Origin: Alishewanella metallidurans
Lineage (GTDB): Bacteria > Pseudomonadota > Gammaproteobacteria > Enterobacterales > Alteromonadaceae
Direction of reading: 5' to 3'
Assembly (NCBI RefSeq): GCF_036983985.1
Contig: NZ_JALAHQ010000001.1
Coordinates: 310,001-374,000, forward strand
Length of the DNA stretch: 64,000 nt
Shown: positions 50,431-58,660 of the stretch, in pieces
Position numbering within the stretch: the stretch's first letter is position 1
Layout of the letters: the number at the start of each line of letters is the position of its first letter
Translations under genes and position numbers: made by a program
The notes under the pieces: model-generated
Database searches by the model: none
The model's input: the letters and a program-made list of their open reading frames with translations, nothing else
Told to the model about the DNA's origin: nothing

Positions 50431-51459
50431 TTAGCTACCAAAACGAGTTGCAGCAAAACGATTTAATAAGCGGTGTACGATGTAACACATTAATAATGTT
50501 GCGATAATGGCAACAGCTATGCTGCTAAAACGGTATAGCGCACTGTAAATAAGATCATTGGTTGGCGTTAAGTATTGGCCAAATAAAATACCTAAGGTTG
50601 TCATAGCACCAAACCCGACCCCCGAGCCACTGGCTTCTTTTACATGCACCTGAGCAAACAGTAATACGCCCAACCAAAACAAGGGTGCGATCAGTATTAA
50701 CAAGCCATACCAATTATATAAAACCACTTGTATTAGCACGCCAAAGGTTACCCCTAATAAGGTGCCAATGGCCCGTTTACGCGCGTAGCCTAGTGCACCA
50801 TTCCAGTGCATTGGGAACAGCAACAGTAGGGTGGTGGCCTGCGCTGACATCGAATCCCGTAAATCAAAAACTTGGAAGAAAATGAAAGACGCCGTGGCAA
50901 TTAGAGTACCTAATAGCGCTTCATGGCGCATACGATTAGCGGATTTGTCGACTTTTTCTGGCGATTGCCGTGGTGCGACATCAGGCCAAATTGCGGTCAT
51001 TACATAGGCGATAACGCCTGCTAGTATCGTAGCCCAGAAGTTACTAAAAATAAGCGCATTGATATCCGAGCCAGGGTAGCTAGCAAAGTGCAGCATAATA
51101 CTTAGGCTGATTACGCCATTGGCGCCAAATAAAAATAAGCTACCTTTAGACATAGCGATAAAGCGGTATAAGAATAGGCCAAACACTATCGGTAGCATTA
51201 ATGCCGGGTGGCCACCAAATAGCCCACCGATAATGCCAACCTCAACTCCGGTCATCGCGGCTGATGCTAATAATTGTCGCATAGCATGGCCGTTCATTAC
51301 GGGTACTAAGCCAAGGAGTAACATGGGTGTTACGGTGAAAAATACACCATAGGGTAAATTTAATAATTTACAAATCATAAAACCAATACTGGCGCCGGTA
51401 GCAATGCGCAAGCATTGGCGTAAGTCGTTGGCGCTTAATGGGCTATGGCGTAATAACAT
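50431..51459 (-). CDS. DUF2955 / FUSC-like inner-membrane protein
   Basis: 342-residue membrane protein with two sets of helices (about 18-165 and 185-330), in the fusaric-acid-resistance-like group (DUF2955). Typical block: RIATGASIGFMICKLLNLPYGVFFTV. It lies 34 bp downstream of a HlyD-family gene, suggesting a two-component efflux pump under the SlyA-like regulator, comparable to the ydhJK genes near slyA in enterics. No outer-membrane partner is adjacent, so it may use a distant TolC. Confidence 0.85.
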   Translation of the reverse strand: MLLRHSPLSANDLRQCLRIATGASIGFMICKLLNLPYGVFFTVTPMLLLGLVPVMNGHAMRQLLASAAMTGVEVGIIGGLFGGHPALMLPIVFGLFLYRFIAMSKGSLFLFGANGVISLSIMLHFASYPGSDINALIFSNFWATILAGVIAYVMTAIWPDVAPRQSPEKVDKSANRMRHEALLGTLIATASFIFFQVFDLRDSMSAQATTLLLLFPMHWNGALGYARKRAIGTLLGVTFGVLIQVVLYNWYGLLILIAPLFWLGVLLFAQVHVKEASGSGVGFGAMTTLGILFGQYLTPTNDLIYSALYRFSSIAVAIIATLLMCYIVHRLLNRFAATRFGS

Positions 51460-51493
51460 CTAACTTGGCCTATGCATAAAGGGGGGCTATGGT

Positions 51494-52564
51494 TTAATAA
51501 ATATAATGTAAAATGCTAATGGCTTTACTTTGTAGCTTGGCAAAAAAGCCTAGTACCGGGTTATCTGGCACTAGCTGGACGGTGGCGCGAGCACCGGCGG
51601 CTAAGGTGTCACTGGGCGTGTGTTGCAGCTGCAGATGTAAGCGCAGGCGTTGAGCATCGCGCACCCAGCGCTCTGACTCTTGTGGTGCGGCCAAACGTGC
51701 GTTGGCATCAAATTGCCCTGCACTTACACCGGCGTCAATAGAGGTAACGGTTGCAGCATATAGTTTGCCGGGTTCGGCATCAAAGCTAATCATTGCCTGA
51801 TAGCCTGGGTTAATGCCGCGTAAACTTTTCTCTCTAAAGTCAGCAATAATATCAATCTCATCAGATACTAAAGCTAATAATGGCTGGCCTGTAGTAGCAA
51901 AACTACCTGCGTCTAGCTGTAAGTTGGTGACAATACCCTGGTGATCGGCACTAATGCGGGTATAAGCAAGATTCAGCTCAGCCTGCTGCAAATGATTTTG
52001 TGCTTGGCGTAGTTTTAAATTGTCATCACCTAAGGTGCCGCGATTAACCTTAAGTTTCTCTAAACGCGCTTTGGCTGCCAGTAAGTTTGCCTCAGCGGCT
52101 AAGGCATCACTATTCGCTTGGTCAGTTAGTTGCTGTGACACTCCGCGGGTTAGATATAAGGTATTTAGGCGTTTAGCAATAATCTGTTGTTGCTCAGCCA
52201 TGGCACTACTGGCCTCAACTTCTGCGGCGGCGGCATGTAACGCGGCATCAAGTTCGGTGTTATCTTGTTTTGCTTGTTCTAGCGCTAATTTGGCTTGAGC
52301 AACGGCAAGTTGATAAGGCGCAGCATCAATAACAAATAGCAGCTCTCCTTGCTGTACCCTTTGGTTGTTTTTTACCGCGACAAGGCTAACTTTACCGCTG
52401 ATCTGAGGCGTTACCTTGGTAACCGTTCTGGTAACCATAGCTTGCGGTGTTAGTGGAATAGTGGCATCGGCAAACATAAAGTAACTAAATAGCAGCACAA
52501 ATAACATGCTAGATAATTTCACTAATCTGGCAAATTGTTGATCGGGAGTTCTAGCGTTTTTCAT
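51494..52564 (-). CDS. HlyD-family periplasmic adaptor
   Basis: 356-residue membrane-fusion protein. One N-terminal helix (about 15-32) is followed by a barrel-sandwich/lipoyl domain (VTKVTPQISGKVSLVAVKNNQ), a long alpha-hairpin (about 90-205) and AYTRISADHQGIVTNLQLDAGSF in the second lipoyl half. The start at 52564 overlaps the slyA-like stop by 14 bp. It probably couples the downstream DUF2955 pump to an outer-membrane channel. Confidence 0.9.
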   Translation of the reverse strand: MKNARTPDQQFARLVKLSSMLFVLLFSYFMFADATIPLTPQAMVTRTVTKVTPQISGKVSLVAVKNNQRVQQGELLFVIDAAPYQLAVAQAKLALEQAKQDNTELDAALHAAAAEVEASSAMAEQQQIIAKRLNTLYLTRGVSQQLTDQANSDALAAEANLLAAKARLEKLKVNRGTLGDDNLKLRQAQNHLQQAELNLAYTRISADHQGIVTNLQLDAGSFATTGQPLLALVSDEIDIIADFREKSLRGINPGYQAMISFDAEPGKLYAATVTSIDAGVSAGQFDANARLAAPQESERWVRDAQRLRLHLQLQHTPSDTLAAGARATVQLVPDNPVLGFFAKLQSKAISILHYIY

Positions 52565-53024
52565 TACAGCGTACCGTGTTGTTGGCGAGTTTAGTTAATG
52601 CGTTGTCGGTAATAACCGCGAGTACGCGGCTAAATTCTGTTAGTTCCTGCTCGTTAACGCTGGCTAATAATTCGCCGCGTACCCTGACTATATGAGTTTC
52701 CATTTGTTTTAATATCTCTACGCCGGCATCGGTTAGGCTAACTACCCGCGCGCGTTTGTCGTTAGTACAGCTGCGGCGAATAATAAACTGCTGCTGTTCT
52801 AACTGGCTTAAAGTACGCATTAACGAAGCTAGCTCAATTTCTAGCGCATCAGCTAATACCTTTTGGCTTACGCCGTCGCCTAGTTGGCTAATTTTCCACA
52901 GCGCTGTCCAGCGCGGATGGGTTAAACCCAGCGGAATTAATTCGGCGTCGGCCACTGTGCGCCATAGGCGATGTAAACGCCCTAAGCGTTCGGCAAGTGA
53001 TAATTCAGTAGTGAGGTGGGCCAT
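52551..53024 (-). CDS. slyA: SlyA-like MarR-family regulator
   Basis: About 157-residue winged-helix dimer regulator. The core resembles E. coli SlyA: SLAERLGRLHRLWRTVADAELIPLGLTHPRW, then LEIELASLMRTLSQLEQQQFIIRRSCTNDKRA. I chose the ATG at 53024; an ATG at 53048 lies inside the operator palindrome and is less likely. Two SlyA-type boxes sit 16-56 bp upstream, so autorepression and control of the downstream HlyD-DUF2955 genes are expected. The ligand is unknown. Confidence 0.85.
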   Translation of the reverse strand: MAHLTTELSLAERLGRLHRLWRTVADAELIPLGLTHPRWTALWKISQLGDGVSQKVLADALEIELASLMRTLSQLEQQQFIIRRSCTNDKRARVVSLTDAGVEILKQMETHIVRVRGELLASVNEQELTEFSRVLAVITDNALTKLANNTVRCNEKR

Positions 53025-53039
53025 ACAATTAACTATTTT

Positions 53040-53080
53040 ACTTAGCATGCTAACAATTATAATTGATTAGCACGCTAAGT
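53040..53080. promoter_or_regulatory. Paired SlyA-type operators
   Basis: TTAGCATGCTAA (53042-53053) and TTAGCACGCTAA (53067-53078) each match the reported SlyA consensus TTAGCAAGCTAA with one change. Together they form an imperfect inverted repeat with a 13-base spacer. The pair covers the region just upstream of the slyA-like start. Confidence 0.8.
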
Positions 53081-53102
53081 AAATATTTTTTTGTTAGAAA
53101 GT

Positions 53103-54521
53103 TTAGTGTGACTCGCCTAATGACTTAATGGCTTGGATCATCGCTACCATTACTTTTTGCGCATCGCCATAGACCATCTGGGTGTTGTCGGCATAAAACA
53201 GTGCGTTTTCTACGCCAGAATAGCCTTTACCTTGGCCGCGTTTAACCACGTAAACTTGCTTTGCTTGATCTACGTTTAAAATGGGCATGCCGTAAATAGG
53301 CGAGCTTTTATTACTGCGCGCGGCTGGGTTTACGGTGTCGTTAGCGCCAATAACAATAGCGACATCGGCTTCTTTAAACTCGGCGTTAATGTCTTCCATG
53401 TCAAAAATAATATCGTAAGGCACGCCGGCTTCAGCCAATAATACGTTCATATGGCCCGGCATACGGCCAGCTACCGGGTGAATAGCAAATTTTACGTCTA
53501 CGCCCGCGTCTTGCAGCAGCTTTACCAGTTCATAAAGTTTATGTTGGGCTTGTGCTACCGCCAAACCGTAACCCGGCGCAATGATTACCTTGCTGGCATA
53601 GCGCATATTGATACCCGCATCTGCGGCATCAACGGGTTTTTGGCTACCTGCTATTTCGCCTTGTTCCTCATCACCGTTGGCGCCAAAGTTAGAAAACAAC
53701 ACATTGGCAACTGAGCGGTTCATGGCTTTTGCCATTAATAAGGTTAATAGCGAACCGGCGGAGCCAACGACCATACCGGCGATCATCAGTGCGGGGTTGT
53801 TAAGCACATAGCCTTCAAAGCCCACCGCCAAACCAGTAAAGGCATTGTATAACGAAATTACCACCGGCATATCAGCGCCGCCAATGGGCATGGTCATCAT
53901 TACGCCATAAATAAGTGCGACGACAAAAAAAGCAATAAATACCGGCATTGCCACTGCGCCACCTTGCGATACCATATATGCGCCTAGCGCTAATAATATA
54001 AGCAATAGGCTGCCGTTAACCGCTTGTAAGCCAGAAAAGCGCAGGGTTTTATTAATGCGCCCATCTAGTTTTGCCCAAGCGATTAGCGAACCTGATAACG
54101 ACACTGCACCAATAACGCCACCCAGTATGGCCAAGGTTAAGGAAATGCTGCCGTGAGTTTTGTAGCCAATAAGTTCGATGGCAGCAATGGCCGCTGCCGC
54201 GCCGCCACCCATTCCGTTATATAATGCCACCATTTGAGGCATTTCGGTCATAGCCACTTTTTTACCGCTGCGCCAAGCCCAACCTAAGCCTAATACTAGG
54301 GCGATAACAGCAAGGCTAATATTGGTAGTTAAATGGGGTTGTGCCGCTGGATTAACATCTAGGGTATAAAGAAAACTTGCCAGCACAGCTAACACCATGC
54401 CGCTACCGGCAACCACAATGCCTGAACGAGCCGTAACCGGTGATGACATGCGTTTTAGGCCGTAAATAAATAGAAATGCGGCAATAAAGTAACTTGCATC
54501 AATTAACAACGCTGCATTCAT
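53103..54521 (-). CDS. pntB: NAD(P) transhydrogenase subunit beta PntB
   Basis: Membrane plus NADP-binding subunit of the proton-translocating transhydrogenase, which makes NADPH from NADH using the proton gradient. The 472 residues match. About nine helices (1-270) are followed by domain III with VIIAPGYGLAVAQAQHKLYELV, FAIHPVAGRMPGHMNVLLAEA and VIGANDTVNPAAR. It follows pntA2 after 3 bp. Confidence 0.97.
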   Translation of the reverse strand: MNAALLIDASYFIAAFLFIYGLKRMSSPVTARSGIVVAGSGMVLAVLASFLYTLDVNPAAQPHLTTNISLAVIALVLGLGWAWRSGKKVAMTEMPQMVALYNGMGGGAAAAIAAIELIGYKTHGSISLTLAILGGVIGAVSLSGSLIAWAKLDGRINKTLRFSGLQAVNGSLLLILLALGAYMVSQGGAVAMPVFIAFFVVALIYGVMMTMPIGGADMPVVISLYNAFTGLAVGFEGYVLNNPALMIAGMVVGSAGSLLTLLMAKAMNRSVANVLFSNFGANGDEEQGEIAGSQKPVDAADAGINMRYASKVIIAPGYGLAVAQAQHKLYELVKLLQDAGVDVKFAIHPVAGRMPGHMNVLLAEAGVPYDIIFDMEDINAEFKEADVAIVIGANDTVNPAARSNKSSPIYGMPILNVDQAKQVYVVKRGQGKGYSGVENALFYADNTQMVYGDAQKVMVAMIQAIKSLGESH

Positions 54522-54524
54522 TGC

Positions 54525-54839
54525 TTACTCCTTCACCTTTTTGCCAGATGGCTTAAACATTTGTAGCATGCGCTCTGTTACCACATAGCCGCCAGCAGCA
54601 TTGCCAGCGCCCAACAATACGCCAACAAAACCAATTATTTGTTCGGGTAAGCTGGTAGCATTAAGCAGCGCCCATAGTGCGCCGACTACGACAATGCCGT
54701 GAATAAAGTTAGAACCCGACATTAGCGGGGTGTGTAAGATAGCTGGCACACGGCCGATAATCTCAAAACCAGCAAAAGCAGCGAGCATAAAAATATACAG
54801 CGCGACAAAGCCGGATAAAACCGTAGTGGTGTAATCCAT
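54525..54839 (-). CDS. pntAB: Transhydrogenase subunit alpha, membrane part (PntA2)
   Basis: 104-residue membrane part of the alpha subunit with three or four helices, containing VALYIFMLAAFAGFEIIGRVP and HTPLMSGSNFIHGIVVVGA. In E. coli this segment is fused to the C-terminus of PntA; here it is a separate gene, as in Rhodospirillum. It lies 25 bp downstream of pntA1 and 3 bp upstream of pntB. Confidence 0.95.
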   Translation of the reverse strand: MDYTTTVLSGFVALYIFMLAAFAGFEIIGRVPAILHTPLMSGSNFIHGIVVVGALWALLNATSLPEQIIGFVGVLLGAGNAAGGYVVTERMLQMFKPSGKKVKE

Positions 54840-54864
54840 GATTATTTCCTAAATAGCTGGTGCA

Positions 54865-55992
54865 TTACTGTTGTTCTAAAGCGGTTTTTACCGCTGCAGG
54901 TTTAATCTCGCCGTTATGGGTAAGTACGGTTTTTGCTAAAACTTCATCGTCCCAATTTAAATTAATGGCGTTATTGATAATCATCAGTTGTAGTAAGTTA
55001 AGCAGGTTTTTGGCGTAGAGTTCTGAAGCATGCTCGGCCAGCATTGACGGCACGTTAAACGGTGCAGCTATAGTTATTTGGCCTTGCTCAATAGTTTTGC
55101 CAGGTTGGCTGTATTCACAATTTCCACCGCCTTCGGCGGCAAGATCAATAATTACGGCACCGAGTTTCATGCCGTCTACCTGTGCTTTACTAATTAGCTT
55201 GGGCGATGGCCGACCAGGAATAGCTGCAGTGGTAATAACAATATCGGCCTGTTGAATATGCCGAGTTACCACGCTGGCAATTTTTTCTTTTTCGTCAGCA
55301 GTTAGCTCGCGAGCATAACCGCCTTCGCCACGAGCATCGACGCCGGTATCAACAAATTTTGCCCCAAGTGATTCGGCTTGTTCTTTAGTTTCAGGGCGTA
55401 CGTCGTACCCTTCTGTGATAGCGCCTAAGCGTCTAGCGGTAGCTAGAGCTTGTAAGCCAGCGACACCTAGCCCCATAACTAAACAGCGTGCCGGACGAAT
55501 AGAGCCGACTGCTGTGGTCATCATGGGTAAAATACGCGCGAGCTTAGTGGCGCCGAGTAATGCAGCATAATAGCCGGCTAATGCCGCTTGAGAAGACAGG
55601 GCGTCCATGGCTTGGGCTCGGCTAATGCGAGGTACCTGCTCCATGGCAAAGCAGGTGATGTTTTTATCGCGCAGTAAACAGGTGAGTTCAGGCTCTTTAT
55701 GGGCATAAATAAAACTGAGTAAAATGGTGCGGGGTTGCAGTAAGTTAACTTGTTCTAGCGTAGGTGGCTGCACGGCAAGCACAATGGCAGCATCGCTGAG
55801 TAGTTCGCTGTCGCTGTGGGCAAAGCTAACTGTGCTATAAGCGCTGTCTGGTAATTTACTATTAAGACCTGCGCCACTAAAAATACAAATATCACAGCCA
55901 AGCTTGCTTAGCTTTTCTGCTACAGCCGGCACCATGGCAACGCGTTTCTCGTCTGGCCTGCGCTCCAATAGCACGGCGACCTTAATGGGCAT
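54865..55992 (-). CDS. pntAA: Transhydrogenase subunit alpha, NAD-binding part (PntA1)
   Basis: 375-residue soluble NAD(H)-binding domain I, related to alanine dehydrogenase. Blocks are VALLERRPDEKRVAMVPAVAEKLSKLG, RISRAQAMDALSSQA (the RxxxMD...Q site), LVMGLGVAGLQALATARRLGA and EGYDVRPETKEQAESLGAKF. The missing membrane part is supplied by the next gene. An AAGGAG-like site precedes the ATG. Confidence 0.96.
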   Translation of the reverse strand: MPIKVAVLLERRPDEKRVAMVPAVAEKLSKLGCDICIFSGAGLNSKLPDSAYSTVSFAHSDSELLSDAAIVLAVQPPTLEQVNLLQPRTILLSFIYAHKEPELTCLLRDKNITCFAMEQVPRISRAQAMDALSSQAALAGYYAALLGATKLARILPMMTTAVGSIRPARCLVMGLGVAGLQALATARRLGAITEGYDVRPETKEQAESLGAKFVDTGVDARGEGGYARELTADEKEKIASVVTRHIQQADIVITTAAIPGRPSPKLISKAQVDGMKLGAVIIDLAAEGGGNCEYSQPGKTIEQGQITIAAPFNVPSMLAEHASELYAKNLLNLLQLMIINNAINLNWDDEVLAKTVLTHNGEIKPAAVKTALEQQ

Positions 55993-56120
55993 ATTTTATA
56001 CTCCTTAATATAACTATTTGAGGAGTATAGTCTTTATTGACAGATTTGTTACTGTAGCGAAAATGATATCAACTATTTTTGTCGCTGATATGGCAAAGTT
56101 TCGTGACAAAAAATAGCGGG

Positions 56121-57074
56121 TTAATGCGGACCGGCAAGGTTGTCTAAAGCGTGTTGTAACGTGGCTAAAATATCCGAGCTTTTACGCAGCACCCGTAATT
56201 GCAAAAATAACTCTGCTGCTGCCGGATACTGCAGTTTTAAATAACTAAACCATTGTTTAATGCGATTGGCATAGTATTGGCCTTTATCGCCAGCAATTTC
56301 AAATTCAGAATATTGCATCAACAAGGTTAATACTTGCGGCCAAGGCATAGCGGCGGTGTTATTGCGGATAGTTTGCGCTAAATTCGGCATCGCTAAGGCG
56401 CCACGGCCGAGCATAATATCTTGGCAATTAGATTGTTGCTGGCACAACTTGGCATCGCTGGCGGTCCAAATTTCACCGTTGGCAATTAGCGGGATAGCAA
56501 CCTGTTGTTTTATTTTCGCGATCCAAGGCCAGTAGGCCGGCGGCCGATAGCCATCGCTTTTAGTTCTGGCGTGTACGGTCAGCATGCTGGCGCCCGCGGC
56601 GGCTATCGCTGATGCGTTATCTAAGGTTAGGCTTGTATCATCATAGCCAAGGCGAATTTTGGCGCTAACTGGAAATTGTGCTGGCACGGCATCACGTACG
56701 GCTTTAACAATCTGGTATAACTGCTCGGTTTCCTTTAATAATACGGCGCCGCCGCGGCTTTTATTGACGGCTTTGGCGGGGCAGCCAAAATTTAAATCGA
56801 CACCGGGCGAGCCTAATTCCACTGCCCGCACCGCATTTTCTGCTAGCCAGTGTGGTTCTTGGCCAAGTAACTGAATACGCACGGGTGTGCCAGCAGCGGT
56901 TTTGCCAGCAGTTAATAACTCTGGACATATTCGTGTAAATACCCGCGCAGGCAACTTTTGATCGACGATACGAATAAATTCGGTAATACATAAATCGTAT
57001 CCACCAATCCGCGTTAGCATGTCACGCATTAGGTGATCGACCACACCTTCCATTGGCGCTAGAATAATATTCAT
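56121..57074 (-). CDS. dusC: tRNA-dihydrouridine(16) synthase DusC
   Basis: FMN enzyme that reduces uridine 16 in tRNA. The 317 residues and N-terminal IILAPMEGVVDHLMRDMLTRIGGYDLCITEFIRI match the DusC subfamily rather than DusA or DusB. Other blocks are GVDLNFGCPAKAVNKSRGGAVLL with the catalytic Cys, KIRLGYDD, TVHARTKSDGYRPPAYWPWI and IMLGRGAL. It is a single gene in a minus-strand run. Confidence 0.94.
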   Translation of the reverse strand: MNIILAPMEGVVDHLMRDMLTRIGGYDLCITEFIRIVDQKLPARVFTRICPELLTAGKTAAGTPVRIQLLGQEPHWLAENAVRAVELGSPGVDLNFGCPAKAVNKSRGGAVLLKETEQLYQIVKAVRDAVPAQFPVSAKIRLGYDDTSLTLDNASAIAAAGASMLTVHARTKSDGYRPPAYWPWIAKIKQQVAIPLIANGEIWTASDAKLCQQQSNCQDIMLGRGALAMPNLAQTIRNNTAAMPWPQVLTLLMQYSEFEIAGDKGQYYANRIKQWFSYLKLQYPAAAELFLQLRVLRKSSDILATLQHALDNLAGPH

Positions 57075-57121
57075 CGACGACGGGTAATATAATGGATGCG
57101 AGCTAACTGAACAGGCAAGGC

Positions 57122-57994
57122 TTAAACTTTATAAATGGTATTGATTTGCTGCCGATGCAGTAACTCAGCAAGCTCGGGCAACTGCAGCAGTTCAATTTCT
57201 AACACCTCAAGTATGGTGCTGTTGTGCTGCTCCCATTCAGGGTCTAAGTTTAAATTAAATAGTTGTCGGCTTTCGCCAGTAAAGTGTTCTGCCAGCTTTA
57301 ACAAAGCAAATAATTGTCGTTCGATCAGACTGTCTGATTCAAGGATTAACGCTGGGCTATGATGGTAGGCAATAACATTACACAGCTCAGTGGTTAAGCC
57401 CCAAGACTCAGCAATTAAATAGCCGAGTACTTCATGGCAGGTGTGAAAATGCTGTTCTTCTATTTCGCTGTAACCATACTGGGCAACTAAGCCCTGCTGC
57501 ATCAGTTGCTCATAATTAGCAGCCTGTTGCTGAATTAGTGCAATACCGGCATTGTGGAATAACCCTAAGCTATAACAATCGTCCTGTATAGCCTGCGAGA
57601 AGTTGAAATGTTTTGCCAGCGTCATGGCGGTATTACCGGTTTGCAATGCTGTTGCCCAGAGCTTTAGGCTAAATTTATCGTCTTTACCGTCGGATAACGT
57701 AAAGCGTATCAGTACACTGCGCACCAACTTTAACACGCGGCTGACACCTAAAAATTTACAGGCGTGCTCAACCGATGTGATTTTTTGACGTAAGCCAAAA
57801 AACGCGGAATTTACCACTTTTAACGTAAAGCCAGCGATGCCGATATCTAGATTAATTAGTGTAGCAATGCGCTTAATGTTGGGTTCTGGAGCGTCGAGTT
57901 GTTGCTGAATATGCTGCAATATTTCGGGCTGTGGCGGTATGGTAAAACCATTTAGCGCCTGTTCAATTGCTGACATGTCAATGGCCTGTGCCAT
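57122..57994 (-). CDS. HDOD-domain signalling protein
   Basis: HDOD-family protein (degenerate HD hydrolase fold) of about 290 residues. Typical blocks are FTIPPQPEILQHIQQQLDAPEPNIKRIATLI, VVNSAFFGLRQKITSVEHACKFLG and CHEVLGYLIAESWGL, followed by NVIAYHHSPAL. I chose the ATG at 57994 with GGAG 6 bp upstream; the frame extends eight residues further. Such proteins often act in output or scaffolding of signalling; the partner is unknown. Confidence 0.88.
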   Translation of the reverse strand: MAQAIDMSAIEQALNGFTIPPQPEILQHIQQQLDAPEPNIKRIATLINLDIGIAGFTLKVVNSAFFGLRQKITSVEHACKFLGVSRVLKLVRSVLIRFTLSDGKDDKFSLKLWATALQTGNTAMTLAKHFNFSQAIQDDCYSLGLFHNAGIALIQQQAANYEQLMQQGLVAQYGYSEIEEQHFHTCHEVLGYLIAESWGLTTELCNVIAYHHSPALILESDSLIERQLFALLKLAEHFTGESRQLFNLNLDPEWEQHNSTILEVLEIELLQLPELAELLHRQQINTIYKV

Positions 57995-58079
57995 GAAGCT
58001 CTCCATAATAAACCGCATAACAACACGCTAGCAAAAGCCGGCTGGTAAATAACTCTGCGTCATTATGACGGCTATGTGC

Positions 58080-58544
58080 TTAAGAGTCGAGGTAGGGGCG
58101 ACCTGACATGAGCTGCTGCGCAAATTGTTGCTCACTTTGCTGCTCGTTTAATTGTAAGTCATTAAACTGCACATCAAACTGGATTAGTTCTTCATCATCT
58201 AAATGCTGGGCAACTAAACGATCAGGTACATGGCCAACTTGACGATAAGCATTAATTGCAACTTGAGCGGCTTGTTCCATGAGCAATAAAAAGTGGCCAA
58301 GCGGAAATTCTTGAAAAATTTCTGCATCTAAATGTGCCCAGCCTAATAAGTCACCGCTAATGCTGCCATCTGAATGATCGGTAAACAGCATAGATACCGC
58401 AGCGCAAGCTGGGTTTTCGCCCATCTGATATTGTTCAACATCTTCGCTGCTAAACAGTAACACATAGCCAAAACCAGGGCTGCCCTCAGCGTCCATGTCG
58501 TCGAATGAGGTATCGTACAACAAAAAAAAGCGATCTTCGGTCAT
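58080..58544 (-). CDS. Acidic protein of unknown function
   Basis: 154-residue soluble acidic protein that I do not recognise. It is rich in Asp, Glu and Gln, with MTEDRFFLLYDTSFDDMDAE at the start, a central ACAAVSMLFTDHSDGSISGD and a long Gln/Leu-rich C-terminus. No signal peptide, membrane helix or known motif is visible. The intact frame, good ribosome-binding site (AGGAGCC before ATG) and normal codon use support a real gene. It sits between the HDOD and M48 genes on the same strand. Confidence 0.6.
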   Translation of the reverse strand: MTEDRFFLLYDTSFDDMDAEGSPGFGYVLLFSSEDVEQYQMGENPACAAVSMLFTDHSDGSISGDLLGWAHLDAEIFQEFPLGHFLLLMEQAAQVAINAYRQVGHVPDRLVAQHLDDEELIQFDVQFNDLQLNEQQSEQQFAQQLMSGRPYLDS

Positions 58545-58660
58545 GACTGGCTCCTGCTGAAAAAGTGGCCGCTAATTCTACCTGAATTTGCGCCAATGCT
58601 AAAGCTGCAACGGTAAATGCTACTAAGTTGTTGGTAAATGGGCGCTATTAGTGCTTAAAG

